Positions 20,562-29,272 of a stretch of 64,000 nucleotides of DNA are shown here, piece after piece. Both the position numbers and the translations under genes were made by a program. The stretch is from an uncultured Collinsella sp. GTDB taxonomy: Bacteria; Actinomycetota; Coriobacteriia; Coriobacteriales; Coriobacteriaceae. How positions within the stretch are numbered: the first letter of the stretch is position 1; each line of letters begins with the position of its first letter. The notes below the pieces were generated by a model, which did not search any database, was not told where the DNA came from, and saw only the letters and a program-made list of their open reading frames with translations. The stretch covers positions 1-64,000 of the forward strand of contig CAUGGC010000004.1 of assembly GCA_959599095.1 (NCBI GenBank), written 5' to 3'.

Positions 20562-21791
20562 CTACACGCGCGTCGCATCCTTGGGGCTCATGGTCATGCT
20601 CTGGAAGCGGTTTTCCATGTATTCGTTATCGAAGTGCTCTCCGTAGAACTGTGCGACGGGAATGTCCGGCTCCGTGCCGTTAACGCGCTGGTACCAGTAG
20701 TCGAGCGACTGCAGCGTCATGACGCCGTCTACCAGCATGATAACGGTAAAGATGACGGTGGCCGAGTAGCGGCTCTTCCAGGGGATCTTGTTGATGAGCT
20801 TAAGCAGCCTCGGCAGCAGCAGCTTGATCCAGATAAGGCCGCCCAGGCCCCACAGGCAGGCGAAGCCCGTGCAGGTGCGTCCGCTCGTGAGGACCACGAG
20901 CGGATCGGGCAAACCGAACAGCGTTATGTGCGAGTAGCTCCACGAGACCACGCCAAACGCGGTCTGCATAAACCAGCCCACGAACACCTCAAAGCTGGCG
21001 CCGAGCACAGCGCTCACCAGGAAAATGATGATGGGGTTCTTTTTGTAGAAGCGGTTAAGCACCATGGTCATGAGCACGGCGCCAAATCCGTAGATGGGGC
21101 TGAAAGGGCCAAACAGCATGCCGGCGCGGTCCTGGTAGACGCCCGGGTCGTTGACCGTCATGTGCCAGATGTCCTCCAAGATAAGTCCCAGTACGCAGCA
21201 GACGAAGAATACCCAGAACAGGTTGAAGTAGTTGAGCTTGATGTAGCCTTCGCCGGTCTCATCGCGGCCGAGCATGCCCTCGGCGGCGGCATCGCGGTCG
21301 AGCATCTCCTGCAGGCGGCGCTGCAGCTCGCGCTCCTGACGAAGCGTGGGGTCGACGGTGGCCGAAAGCGCGATGAGGATGCCGAGCTGAATAGCGGGAC
21401 GCAGCAAGAAGGGCCCGATACCCTGGAGCATCACGTCGACCAAAAGCTCGACGACGGTGAATGCAATAAGGATGTAGGACAGGCGGGCGGCGTTGCGGCG
21501 CTGGTTTTTGATGAGATCCAGGCCAAAGATGATTAGGATGACGGCACTTGCCGCAGAGAGCATGATGCCGGCGACGATAAGGCCGACTGCGACGAGCGTG
21601 TTGTCGCCGAGCTTTTCGGTGGCGTTGCCGTTAACAAGTGCCGTGATGACCTGCCACATAAAGGCAGCGACCGACGGGAGCGTGCCCACGCCGGAAAGGA
21701 TGCACAGGACGGCGTACACCTTAATGATGAGGGGGATCTTCTTGACCTCCGTGGCGCTGGGGACGCTGGGGTCGAGTTCGTTTCGATCCAT
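20562..21791 (-). CDS. CmpB-type putative ABC transporter permease
   Basis: This 409-residue protein has about nine or ten membrane helices. The C-terminal half (about 200-350), with GLILEDIWHM, GMLFGPFSPIYGFGAVL, ASFEVFVGWFMQ and FGLPDPL, fits the ABC_trans_CmpB family, a set of membrane proteins named as putative permeases but of unproved role. The N-terminal half is a less conserved membrane domain, then a charged segment REREL/LQEML near 165. I chose ATG 21791, which follows GAAAGG; the long frame upstream of it crosses a gap. It is transcribed convergently with the MoaE-like gene and divergently from purF. No ATPase partner is adjacent. Confidence 0.8.
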   Translation of the reverse strand: MDRNELDPSVPSATEVKKIPLIIKVYAVLCILSGVGTLPSVAAFMWQVITALVNGNATEKLGDNTLVAVGLIVAGIMLSAASAVILIIFGLDLIKNQRRNAARLSYILIAFTVVELLVDVMLQGIGPFLLRPAIQLGILIALSATVDPTLRQERELQRRLQEMLDRDAAAEGMLGRDETGEGYIKLNYFNLFWVFFVCCVLGLILEDIWHMTVNDPGVYQDRAGMLFGPFSPIYGFGAVLMTMVLNRFYKKNPIIIFLVSAVLGASFEVFVGWFMQTAFGVVSWSYSHITLFGLPDPLVVLTSGRTCTGFACLWGLGGLIWIKLLLPRLLKLINKIPWKSRYSATVIFTVIMLVDGVMTLQSLDYWYQRVNGTEPDIPVAQFYGEHFDNEYMENRFQSMTMSPKDATRV

Positions 21792-22030
21792 ACAGAACCT
21801 TTCTCGTTTTGACGTAGGTACAAGGATACGCCGCCGACTTGCCAAAAGACAGGACGAGAACGTCCCAATTGCAACTTTGTAATCCCCAACGGTGGACGCG
21901 GCGGCCATCTGGGGGCGCGGGCGCTTGCACTGGACAGACCGATAAAATGTTTGGCAACAAAACTGATTATTAGCTCGGTGGGCTTTTAAAAAGCGCTGCT
22001 CATGCGCCGGGGAGCGCGTCGCGCCGTGCG

Positions 22031-22036
22031 TATAAT
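22031..22036 (+). promoter_or_regulatory. -10 element of purF
   Basis: A perfect TATAAT lies 43 bases before the purF start. I find no good -35 at the normal distance, so the promoter may rely on an activator or an alternative contact. Confidence 0.45.
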
Positions 22037-22078
22037 AAGGCGGGTAACGCCAAAAATACGAGGCTCTGAGGGGATGCC

Positions 22079-23749
22079 ATGTCTCAAGAAACCATCCGCG
22101 CGGCCGAGCGTGCCGCGGGACAGGTGAACACCATGTCGACGTATGATCCGGACTCCGACCAGCTGCATGAGGAATGTGGCATTTTCGGCGTATGGGCGCC
22201 CGATCGCGATGTGGCTCGACTGACGTACTTTGGCCTGCGTGCACTGCAGCACCGTGGCCAGGAATCGGCTGGAATCGCCGTGGGTGACGGCGGCACGGTT
22301 ATGGTCCGCAAAGATCTGGGCCTGCTCGACCGCGTATTCTCCAACGCCGACCTGTCGACGCTCTCCGGCCAGCTGGCCGTGGGTCATGTGCGCTATGGCA
22401 CCGCCGGTGCCAAGAGCTGGGAAGCCTCTCAGCCGCACCTCTCTACCATCAATAGCGTCATTATCGCGCTCGCGCACAACGGCACCCTCGTCAACACCGA
22501 CGAGCTGCGCCGTCAGCTGATCGAGCTGGGTGTGCCGTTCCTCTCCAATTCGGATTCCGAGGTTGCGACCAAACTCATCGGCTACTTTACCCAGCGTACA
22601 GGCCATCTGCGCGAGGGCATTCGCAAGACCATGGAGCTCGTGCGCGGCGGCTACGCCATGACGCTCATCAACGAGCAGGCGCTCTACGCATTCCGCGATC
22701 CGCACGGCATTCGCCCACTCGTGTTGGGCAAGCTGGTGGACGAGGGCCTGGACCAGGCCGATGCCGCAGCCGTTTCGCAGCTGCCGTCGCAGGACGGCGC
22801 CGCGACGGTCGACTCCGCCGTCCGTGTCACGCGCGCCGGCGGCTGGGTCGTTGCTTCCGAGACCTGCGCACTCGACATCGTGGGTGCCGAGTACGTCCGT
22901 GACGTCCGTCCCGGCGAGATCTTGCGCATCAGCGCCGAGGGCCTGGTATCCGAGCAGGGCGTGCCTGCAGCCGAAGAGCCCGCCAACTGCATCTTTGAGC
23001 AGGTCTACTTTGCCCGCCCCGACTCCATCATGAACGGCAAGAGCGTCTATGCCTGCCGTTACGACATGGGTCGTCAGCTGGCACATGAGGAGCCCGTCGA
23101 GGCCGACCTGGTCATCGGCGTGCCCGACTCCGGTCTGCCGCCCGCGGAGGGGTATTCGCACGAGAGCGGTATTCCCTTTGGCGAGGGCCTTATCAAGAAC
23201 CGCTACGTGGGCCGTACGTTTATCGAGCCTACGCAGGAGTTGCGTGCCATGGGCGTGCGTATGAAACTCAACCCGCTGCGCGACAACATCGAGGGCGAGC
23301 GCCTGGTCGTCATCGACGACTCCATCGTGCGCGGCACCACCATGGTGCAGCTCGTCAAGATGCTGCGCAACGCCGGCGCCAAGGAGATTCATATCCGCAT
23401 CAACTCGCCCGAGGTCATCTGGCCGTGCTTCTACGGTATCGATACCGACGTGCAGTCGCAGCTTATCAGCGCCAACAAGACGGTCGACGAGATTTGCGAG
23501 TATATCGGCGCCGATTCGCTGGCCTTCCTTTCGGTCGAGGGCCTGCTTAAGGTCATGCCCAAGGGCGGTTACTGCGATGCGTGCTTTACCGGCCGCTACC
23601 CTGTGGCGATTCCCGAGAGCTTTGGCCGCGACAAGTTTATGGAGGGCTTTAAGCCCCGCAACCTGGACAAGCCGCTGCACTTTGACGACGACGCCGTGGT
23701 CGAGAAATACGACGACCGCAGCTGGGAAGAGGAGCACGGCGAGGCCTAA
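22079..23749 (+). CDS. purF: Amidophosphoribosyltransferase
   Basis: PurF starts purine synthesis by replacing the pyrophosphate of PRPP with ammonia from glutamine. The catalytic Cys is in HEECGIFGV; from this start it is residue 33, so the first 32 residues must be removed to free it, or 14 if the ATG at 22133 is used. The phosphoribosyltransferase site is VVIDDSIVRGTT (about 412-423). CDACFTG, with WPCFYG and a further upstream Cys, matches the 4Fe-4S form known from Bacillus subtilis, which is oxygen sensitive and suits an anaerobe. GAGGGG lies 8 nt before the ATG. Confidence 0.97.
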   Translation: MSQETIRAAERAAGQVNTMSTYDPDSDQLHEECGIFGVWAPDRDVARLTYFGLRALQHRGQESAGIAVGDGGTVMVRKDLGLLDRVFSNADLSTLSGQLAVGHVRYGTAGAKSWEASQPHLSTINSVIIALAHNGTLVNTDELRRQLIELGVPFLSNSDSEVATKLIGYFTQRTGHLREGIRKTMELVRGGYAMTLINEQALYAFRDPHGIRPLVLGKLVDEGLDQADAAAVSQLPSQDGAATVDSAVRVTRAGGWVVASETCALDIVGAEYVRDVRPGEILRISAEGLVSEQGVPAAEEPANCIFEQVYFARPDSIMNGKSVYACRYDMGRQLAHEEPVEADLVIGVPDSGLPPAEGYSHESGIPFGEGLIKNRYVGRTFIEPTQELRAMGVRMKLNPLRDNIEGERLVVIDDSIVRGTTMVQLVKMLRNAGAKEIHIRINSPEVIWPCFYGIDTDVQSQLISANKTVDEICEYIGADSLAFLSVEGLLKVMPKGGYCDACFTGRYPVAIPESFGRDKFMEGFKPRNLDKPLHFDDDAVVEKYDDRSWEEEHGEA

Positions 23750-23788
23750 AACCTGCCATGTGGGGACAGGTTTATTTTGGTAGGTTTT
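23748..23788. repeat. REP-like palindrome after purF
   Basis: AAAACCTGCC pairs with GGTAGGTTTT around a loop containing GGGGACAGGTTTATTTT. The same palindrome type occurs at 34774 and 34937. It directly overlaps the purF stop and may help end the transcript. Confidence 0.65.
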
Positions 23789-23906
23789 ACCTGCTGTTTT
23801 GTTGATATGACGGCGCATGCTGTTATGGCGCGCGCCGAAATGAACGCAATTATGAGCACCGTTTGGCGCCCGCGCGGCGCCACGGTAGTGGGAGAGGAAG
23901 GCTCAG

Positions 23907-25010
23907 ATGAGCGACAGCAAGCATGTGACGTATGAGGATGCCGGCGTCGATACCGCTGAGGGCGGCCGCGCCGTCGACGCTATTAAGCAGATGGTCAAGG
24001 ACACCAATCGCCCCGAGGTTATCGGCGGCATCGGCGGCTTCGGTGGCCTGTTCTCGGCTGCCGCGCTTAAGGATATGGAAGACCCGATCCTGATCAGCGG
24101 TACCGACGGCGTGGGCACCAAGCTCGTGCTCGCCCAGATCATGGACCGTCACGAGACGGTGGGCCAGGACCTGGTCGCTATGTGCGTCAACGACATTCTG
24201 GCTTCGGGCGCCGAGCCGCTGTTCTTCCTGGACTACGTTGCCATCGGTCACATCGAGGCCGAGCACATGGCAAAGATTATCAAGGGTGTGGCCGACGGCT
24301 GCAAGCTCGCGGGCTGCGCGCTCGTGGGCGGTGAGATGGCCGAGCACCCGGGCGTCATGGCTCCTGCCGACTACGACCTTGCCGGATTTACCGTGGGCGT
24401 CGTCGACCGTCCCAAGATGCTCGACCCCGCAAACGTCCGCCCGGGCGATGTGATCCTGGGCCTGCCTTCCACCGGCGTGCACTCCAACGGCTACTCGCTC
24501 GTGCGTAAGGTCATTGGCCTCGACGGCATCAAACCGGGCACGCCCGAGGCCGCCGCTAAGGCCGAGGAGCTGAGCCGTCCGCTCGAGGAGCTCGGCGGTG
24601 CATCGCTGGCAGACGCTCTGTTGGCCCCCACGCGCATTTATGTGAAGCCGATTCTTGAGCTGCTGCGCGGCGGCGCCAACGTGCATGCTATCGCCCACAT
24701 CACCGGCGGCGGTATTACCGAGAACCTCAACCGCGCGCTCGCCGACGACGTTGACGCCGTGGTCACCCGCAACGGTGCCGAGATGGGTTGGGACGTTCCT
24801 CCCGTCATCACCTACGTGTCGCGCCAGGCCGAGCTCGCCCCCAACGAGGCATGCAAGACCTTCAACATGGGCGTTGGCCTGTGCCTGATCGTCGCCCCCG
24901 AGGACGAGGCCGCGGTTACCGAGGCCCTGGTCGCGCTGGGCGAGAAGCCGTTCCGCGTGGGCGAGTGCGTCGAGGGTTCCGGTAAGGTCGTGTACTCCGA
25001 TGAGCGCTAA
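23907..25010 (+). CDS. purM: Phosphoribosylformylglycinamidine cyclo-ligase (AIR synthetase)
   Basis: PurM closes the imidazole ring of AIR with ATP. The 367-residue protein shows SKHVTYEDAGVDTAEG at the start, the glycine-rich IGGIGGFGGLF (about 33-43), ISGTDGVGTK (about 57-66), the helix region with VGGEMAEHPG (about 139-148) and LPSTGVHSNGYSL (about 186-198). The cyclic family length is about 340-350, so it is slightly long. GAGAGGAAGG precedes the ATG. Its last 11 bases overlap purN, giving coupled translation. Confidence 0.97.
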   Translation: MSDSKHVTYEDAGVDTAEGGRAVDAIKQMVKDTNRPEVIGGIGGFGGLFSAAALKDMEDPILISGTDGVGTKLVLAQIMDRHETVGQDLVAMCVNDILASGAEPLFFLDYVAIGHIEAEHMAKIIKGVADGCKLAGCALVGGEMAEHPGVMAPADYDLAGFTVGVVDRPKMLDPANVRPGDVILGLPSTGVHSNGYSLVRKVIGLDGIKPGTPEAAAKAEELSRPLEELGGASLADALLAPTRIYVKPILELLRGGANVHAIAHITGGGITENLNRALADDVDAVVTRNGAEMGWDVPPVITYVSRQAELAPNEACKTFNMGVGLCLIVAPEDEAAVTEALVALGEKPFRVGECVEGSGKVVYSDER

Positions 25011-25701
25011 CGAGCAGATGGCTGCCGCCGAGGGCCTGGACTTTGTGCCCTATACCCGTCCGACCGCCACCGATACGGCCGAGCCGCTTAAGATCGGTGT
25101 GCTCATCAGCGGCTCCGGCACCAATCTGCAAGCGCTGATCGACCTAATCGCCGCCGGCAAGCTCAACGCTTCGATTGAGCTTGTGGTGTCGAGCCGTCCT
25201 TCGGCTAAGGGTTTGCAGCGCGCTGAGCGCGCGGGCATCCAGACGCTCACGCTGTCCAAGGATGTCTATGCCGACCCCATCGCCGCCGACGAGATCATCG
25301 CGCACGAGCTGCTCGAGCGCGGCTGCGAGTATGTGGTCATGGCCGGCTACATGCGCATGGTGCACACGCCTCTGCTGGCGGCGTTTCCCAACCGCGTGGT
25401 CAACTTGCATCCGGCGCTGCTGCCGAGCTTTACCGGTGCGCATGCGATTGACGATGCCTTTGCGCGCGGCGTCAAGGTAACTGGCGTGACTGTGCATTTT
25501 GCCAACGAGGTCTACGACAACGGTCCCATCATCGCCCAGCGTGCGCTGGCTGTTGAGGAGGGCTGGGATGTCGACACGCTCGAGGAGCACATCCACGCGA
25601 TTGAGCACGTGCTGTATCCCGAGGTCGTGCAAATGCTCGCCGACGGCCGCGTCCACGTGCTGGAGAGCGGCAAGGTCGCAATTGACGCGCCTCGCGGCTA
25701 G
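25000..25701 (+). CDS. purN: Phosphoribosylglycinamide formyltransferase
   Basis: PurN transfers a formyl group from 10-formyltetrahydrofolate to GAR. Residues 1-28 are an extra N-terminal leader; the family start KIGVLISGSGTNLQALID follows. The catalytic Asn-His-Asp set is visible in VNLHPALLPSF (Asn and His, about residues 131-141), and GVTVHFANEVYDNGPII ends with the conserved Asp (about 165-181). The start codon lies inside the end of purM in another frame. A terminator follows 31 bases after the stop, closing a purM-purN unit. Confidence 0.96.
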   Translation: MSANEQMAAAEGLDFVPYTRPTATDTAEPLKIGVLISGSGTNLQALIDLIAAGKLNASIELVVSSRPSAKGLQRAERAGIQTLTLSKDVYADPIAADEIIAHELLERGCEYVVMAGYMRMVHTPLLAAFPNRVVNLHPALLPSFTGAHAIDDAFARGVKVTGVTVHFANEVYDNGPIIAQRALAVEEGWDVDTLEEHIHAIEHVLYPEVVQMLADGRVHVLESGKVAIDAPRG

Positions 25702-25732
25702 CGGTGCACAGTACAATTTAGTTGAGTGGTCA

Positions 25733-25776
25733 GGGTGGTCATTGGCGCCAAGGCGCGCGTGGCCACCTTTTGTTTT
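25733..25776 (+). terminator. Terminator after purN
   Basis: GGTGGTCATTGGCGC pairs imperfectly with GCGCGCGTGGCCACC, followed by TTTTGTTTT. Confidence 0.8.
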
Positions 25777-25779
25777 GGG

Positions 25780-25835
25780 TAGTCACCTGCGACGTTCTTG
25801 AATGACTAGTCGTTTAAGAACGTCGCAGGTGACTA
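25780..25835. repeat. Near-perfect 56-bp palindrome upstream of the PTS gene
   Basis: TAGTCACCTGCGACGTTCTT (25780-25799) is exactly complementary to 25816-25835, and the 16-base centre is itself nearly palindromic (AATGACTAGTCGTT). It lies just after the purN terminator and ends 18 bases before the next start codon, so it could be an operator or a cruciform-forming site. Confidence 0.75.
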
Positions 25836-25853
25836 GATGAGAGAGGTGAGCGC

Positions 25854-26318
25854 ATGGCGGATAACGAGGCGCTGTTTACGCCTGAGCTGGTGTTTTTTGA
25901 TTGGGGGTGCGCGACGCCGGATGAGGTATTCGCGCAGCTCGAGAGTGAGCTTGCTCCGCGCGGCTACATTGCCGACGGTTGGCTCGACGCCGTTCGCACG
26001 CGCGAGGATGCCTATCCCACGGGTCTTGCCATGCCGGCGGCAAACATTGCCATTCCGCATACCGATCCGGGGTTTGTGGCCAAGCCCTATATCGCGGTGG
26101 TGAAGCCCGCCGCGCCCGTGACATTTAACGCTATGGCTGGCATGGGCGCTCCGGTGCCGGCGCAGATCGTCATCAATCTGGGCATCGCCGAGCCGGGCGG
26201 CCAGGTCGAGGCCCTGCAGGCTCTCATGAACATCTTTATGGACGCCGATGCCGCATCCGACGTGCTCGGCCAGACCACGCCGCAGGGCATGGTCGACGCT
26301 ATCCGCCGTCACTTCTAA
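25854..26318 (+). CDS. PTS sugar transporter subunit IIA, galactitol/fructose type
   Basis: The 154-residue protein accepts a phosphate from HPr and normally passes it to a IIB component during sugar uptake. The phosphorylated His is in NIAIPHTDP (about residue 68), after AYPTGLAMP; this matches the GatA branch of the fructose-mannitol IIA superfamily. No IIB, IIC or sugar enzyme gene is nearby, so it is an orphan and may act as a regulator or serve a distant transporter. GAGAGGTGAG precedes the ATG. REP palindromes follow its stop. Confidence 0.88.
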   Translation: MADNEALFTPELVFFDWGCATPDEVFAQLESELAPRGYIADGWLDAVRTREDAYPTGLAMPAANIAIPHTDPGFVAKPYIAVVKPAAPVTFNAMAGMGAPVPAQIVINLGIAEPGGQVEALQALMNIFMDADAASDVLGQTTPQGMVDAIRRHF

Positions 26319-26335
26319 GGTGCCGGCTGCCAGAG

Positions 26336-26387
26336 CTGTCCCCTTTGCACCAAAATGGTGCAGATTAACCTGTCCCCAATGCACCAA
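26336..26387. repeat. REP-like palindrome with two CTGTCCCC motifs
   Basis: TGCACCA and TGGTGCA form a tight hairpin at 26346-26362. CTGTCCCC occurs at 26336-26343 and again at about 26370-26377. It belongs to the same signature group as 201, 28361, 31564 and 32245. Confidence 0.6.
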
Positions 26388-26453
26388 GCGTGCCGCGGGG
26401 GCTGCGTTGTGACACAATGGCGTTTGTTCGATTCGTTATGCGAAAGGCCAACT

Positions 26454-27674
26454 ATGGCAAATAAGAAAAAGAACCCCGCACCCGAGCCGACGCCCGAGCA
26501 GCAGGCTCGCGCCGCCTCCAGCTCTCGCAAGAAGCAGCGCAAGACCCGCGTGTCCAAGACCGTCAAGATCGTTCTGGTGGTCATCGGCGTGCTGGCAATG
26601 CTACTTTCCGTCTCGGCCATGGCGTGCTCCGGTCTCATGTCGCAGGCAGAGGATACCTCGAGCTACAAGCTTACCGGCGGTGTCGCCGCCACCATCAACG
26701 GCACCAACCTTACCGAGGACACCGTGACCAAGCAGATCATGAGCATGCGCACGTCCTACGGTTACACCAAGGACAAGGACTGGGCGCAGTATCTTGTCGA
26801 CAACGACCTCACGCCCAAAAAGTACCGCAAGCAGCTCATCGATTCCTACACGCAGCAGATTCTGCTCCAGCAGGCGCAGAAGGAAAACGGCGTGACGGTG
26901 TCGGACGAGGAGGTCGAGAAGGCATGGAAGGACGCGTGCAAGAGCGCGGGCGGTGCCAAGGCCTTTAAGAAGACCCTTAAGACCTACGGCTATACCGAGG
27001 ACACCTACAAGGACTCGCTCAAGGAGAACCTGGCACAGCAAAAGCTTAAGGACGCCGTGGCGCCCACCAGTAAGCCCAAGGACAGCGAGATCGTCGATTA
27101 CATCAACGAGAACCTGTCTAACTACAACGATGCCCGCCGTTCGTCGAACATCCTGATCAAGGTCGATTCCGACGCATCTGACGAGGACAAGGCCGCCGCC
27201 AAGGCCAAGGCGCAGGAGTGTCTGGACAAGATCAACTCCGGCGAGCTGAGCTTTGAGGACGCCGTGGAGCAGTACTCCGACGATACCGGCTCCAAGGAGA
27301 AGAAGGGCGACGTGGGTTGGGATAAGCTCACTACCTTCGTCGACAGCTACCAGGCGGCGCTCGAGGGGCTCAACAAGGGCGATGTGAGCGACGTGGTCGA
27401 GTCGACGTACGGTTACCATGTCATCAAGTGCACCGACTACTTCCATGTCGATAACCAGGTCGATGACATCAAGCAGGTACCCAAGGACATCAAGAAGTAC
27501 GTCTCTAACGTGGTGAAGACGCAGGCGGCCAGCACTGCATACAGCGCGTGGCTGGAGCAGTACAAGAAGGACGCCGACATTACCGTCAACCCCATGCCCA
27601 AGGACGTGCCGTACAACGTCAGCCTGAAGGGCGTCACCAAGAGCTCGACCGACGATTCGTCGACGACTGAGTAA
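26454..27674 (+). CDS. PrsA/SurA-like extracellular foldase with parvulin domain
   Basis: A 406-residue exported chaperone that probably folds secreted proteins at the outer face of the membrane. Residues 1-38 are basic and disordered. A membrane or signal segment follows (about 40-62), ending AMACSG; the Cys could be lipidated, though the lipobox is weak. A SurA-N-type helical region spans about 75-220. A PpiC rotamase domain (about 225-345) contains SNILIKVDSD, FEDAVEQYSDD, GDVGW and YGYHVIKC. The start at 26454 follows GAAAGG; an upstream frame through the REP repeat is rejected. The C terminus is Ser/Thr-rich. Confidence 0.88.
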   Translation: MANKKKNPAPEPTPEQQARAASSSRKKQRKTRVSKTVKIVLVVIGVLAMLLSVSAMACSGLMSQAEDTSSYKLTGGVAATINGTNLTEDTVTKQIMSMRTSYGYTKDKDWAQYLVDNDLTPKKYRKQLIDSYTQQILLQQAQKENGVTVSDEEVEKAWKDACKSAGGAKAFKKTLKTYGYTEDTYKDSLKENLAQQKLKDAVAPTSKPKDSEIVDYINENLSNYNDARRSSNILIKVDSDASDEDKAAAKAKAQECLDKINSGELSFEDAVEQYSDDTGSKEKKGDVGWDKLTTFVDSYQAALEGLNKGDVSDVVESTYGYHVIKCTDYFHVDNQVDDIKQVPKDIKKYVSNVVKTQAASTAYSAWLEQYKKDADITVNPMPKDVPYNVSLKGVTKSSTDDSSTTE

Positions 27675-27728
27675 TCATGGGACGGTGCTCGCACGAGTGC
27701 CGCCCACACTATTGAGGAGGATTTGCAG

Positions 27729-28172
27729 ATGACCAACGAAGAGCTGCAGAAGGAAATGATTGCGGCCATGAAGGCCAAGGACAAGGTTCGCCTGTCTATC
27801 ATTCGCCAGGTCAAGGCCGAGGTGAAGAATATCGAGGTTAACGAGCGCCGCGACGTGACCGAGGAAGATGTCAACAGCATGATCAAGCGTCTGATTAAGC
27901 AGACGAGCGAGACGCTGGAGATGTCAATTAAGGCCGGTACCGACCAGGAGCGTACCGACAACCTGACCGAGCAGGTCAAGATTCTGGAGAGCCTGCTGCC
28001 CGCGCAGGTTTCGGGCGAGGAGCTCGAGGCTCTGATCGAGCAGGTCATCGCCGAGCTGGGCGCCACGTCCAAGAAGCAGATGGGCCAGGTCATGGGAGCA
28101 CTCGGCAAGGCCACCGGCGGCAACTTCGATAAGCCTGCCGCAGCAAAGATCGTCGGCGCCAAACTTGCGTAA
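27729..28172 (+). CDS. GatB/YqeY domain protein
   Basis: The 147-residue protein is made of the YqeY domain, related to the tail of GatB, and is thought to bind tRNA or act beside tRNA amidation; its exact job is unknown. Typical features are EMIAAMKAKDKVRLSIIR (about 9-26), the helix with ESLLPAQVSGEEL and the C-terminal GQVMGALGKATGG. ATG 27729 has GAGGAGG about 8 nt upstream; a TTG at 27723 is too close. It is 54 bases after the foldase gene and 4 bases before structured element A2. Confidence 0.92.
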   Translation: MTNEELQKEMIAAMKAKDKVRLSIIRQVKAEVKNIEVNERRDVTEEDVNSMIKRLIKQTSETLEMSIKAGTDQERTDNLTEQVKILESLLPAQVSGEELEALIEQVIAELGATSKKQMGQVMGALGKATGGNFDKPAAAKIVGAKLA

Positions 28173-28176
28173 TTTG

Positions 28177-28326
28177 TTACGCGGTTTTACCAAACCGCGT
28201 AACGGCTCGACGCTGCAAACCCGTACACGCGGCAATCTGACGTTCAATTTCAAGGGCGCGACCATAAGGTCTGCGCCCTTTCATTTCACGTCACCTTGCT
28301 CGCGTGTACGGGTTTTCGCTGACTTA
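28177..28326 (-). repeat. Structured element family A, copy 2
   Basis: This 150-bp element, read on the minus strand, aligns almost base for base in spacing with 10158-10306. It shares TAAGTCAGCGAAA, CAAGGTG, CAGATTG, TTGCAGCGTCGAG and the last hairpin. Its long arms (28217-28231 and 28301-28315, AAACCCGTACACGCG and its complement) have no sequence in common with those of copy 1, yet still pair perfectly. The inner hairpin is different too (GGGCGC against GCGCCC). The plus-strand YqeY gene ends 4 bases before it. Confidence 0.7.
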
Positions 28327-28360
28327 TGCTCAACAAGGGCGGTTGTATTATTTTCGGCGC

Positions 28361-28425
28361 TCATTGGGGACAGACTTAAATGAGTACCCAATGAGCGGGT
28401 ACTCATTTAAGTCTGTCCCCAATGA
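28361..28425. repeat. Perfect 29-bp inverted repeat with GGGGACAG
   Basis: Positions 28361-28389 and 28397-28425 are exact reverse complements around a 7-nt spacer. Each arm begins TCATTGGGGACAG. This is the longest perfect palindrome of the GGGGACAG group in the window. The stretch 28173-28532 has no gene, only this and element A2. A -10-like TACAAT near 28493 may serve the transporter genes downstream. Confidence 0.75.
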
Positions 28426-28532
28426 GTGGGTGGAAGGTTGCGGGTTCTTTACGGGAATGCAGTGTGGGCTGCGGAAACGTGGTTCTTTCCGTACAATAGT
28501 TCAACTCGTGTAAACGCAGGGAAGGGACATTC

Positions 28533-29264
28533 ATGGCAGACATGATCGAGATCAAGCATCTCAACAAGTACTTTGGCGACCTGCATGTGCTCAAAGATAT
28601 CAACCTCACCGTCAAGCGCGGCGAGAAGCTCGTAATGATCGGGCCTTCCGGTTCGGGTAAGTCGACGCTCATCCGTTGCGTCGATTATCTTGAGGAGCCC
28701 ACGTCGGGCGAGGTCGTCATCGACGGTACGCCGCTCACCAAAAAGAATCACCTGGAGATGGCTCGCAAGTATAGCTCCATGGTGTTTCAGCAGTTCAACC
28801 TGTATCCCAACATGACGGTGCTCGGCAACCTGACGCTCGCGCCCATCAAGCTGCAAAAGAAGAGCAAGGAGGAGGCGACCGAGATCGCCATCGCCGCGCT
28901 CAAGCGCGTCGGTATGGCGCATAAGGCCGGCGAGTATCCGCAGAACCTCTCGGGCGGTCAGCAGCAGCGCATCGCCATCGCCCGTGCCCTGTGCACCAAG
29001 CAGCCCATCATCCTGTTTGACGAACCGACCTCGGCGCTCGACCCCGAGATGGTCCAGGAAGTCCTGGACGTTATGATTGAGCTCGCGCAGGAGGATATCA
29101 CCATGATCTGCGTGACGCACGAGATGGGCTTTGCGCGCCAGGTGGCCGACCGCGTCATCTTTATGGAGGACGGCCGCATTCTGGAGGAGGGCACGCCCGA
29201 GCACTTCTTCGATAACCCCGAGAACCCGCGCTGCCGCGAGTTCCTGTCCAAGATTCTGCACTAG
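28533..29264 (+). CDS. Amino acid ABC transporter, ATP-binding protein
   Basis: The 243-residue ATPase drives uptake of a polar amino acid. It has Walker A GPSGSGKST (about 34-42), the Q-loop VFQQFNLYPNMTVL, signature LSGGQQQR (about 139-146), Walker B PIILFDEPTSALDPEM (about 155-170) and the H-loop VTHEMGFA, all in the GlnQ/HisP pattern. GGGAAGGGAC precedes the ATG. The binding protein and two permease genes follow at once on the same strand, so this is a full four-gene import operon. Confidence 0.96.
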   Translation: MADMIEIKHLNKYFGDLHVLKDINLTVKRGEKLVMIGPSGSGKSTLIRCVDYLEEPTSGEVVIDGTPLTKKNHLEMARKYSSMVFQQFNLYPNMTVLGNLTLAPIKLQKKSKEEATEIAIAALKRVGMAHKAGEYPQNLSGGQQQRIAIARALCTKQPIILFDEPTSALDPEMVQEVLDVMIELAQEDITMICVTHEMGFARQVADRVIFMEDGRILEEGTPEHFFDNPENPRCREFLSKILH

Positions 29265-29272
29265 GCGCGGTG

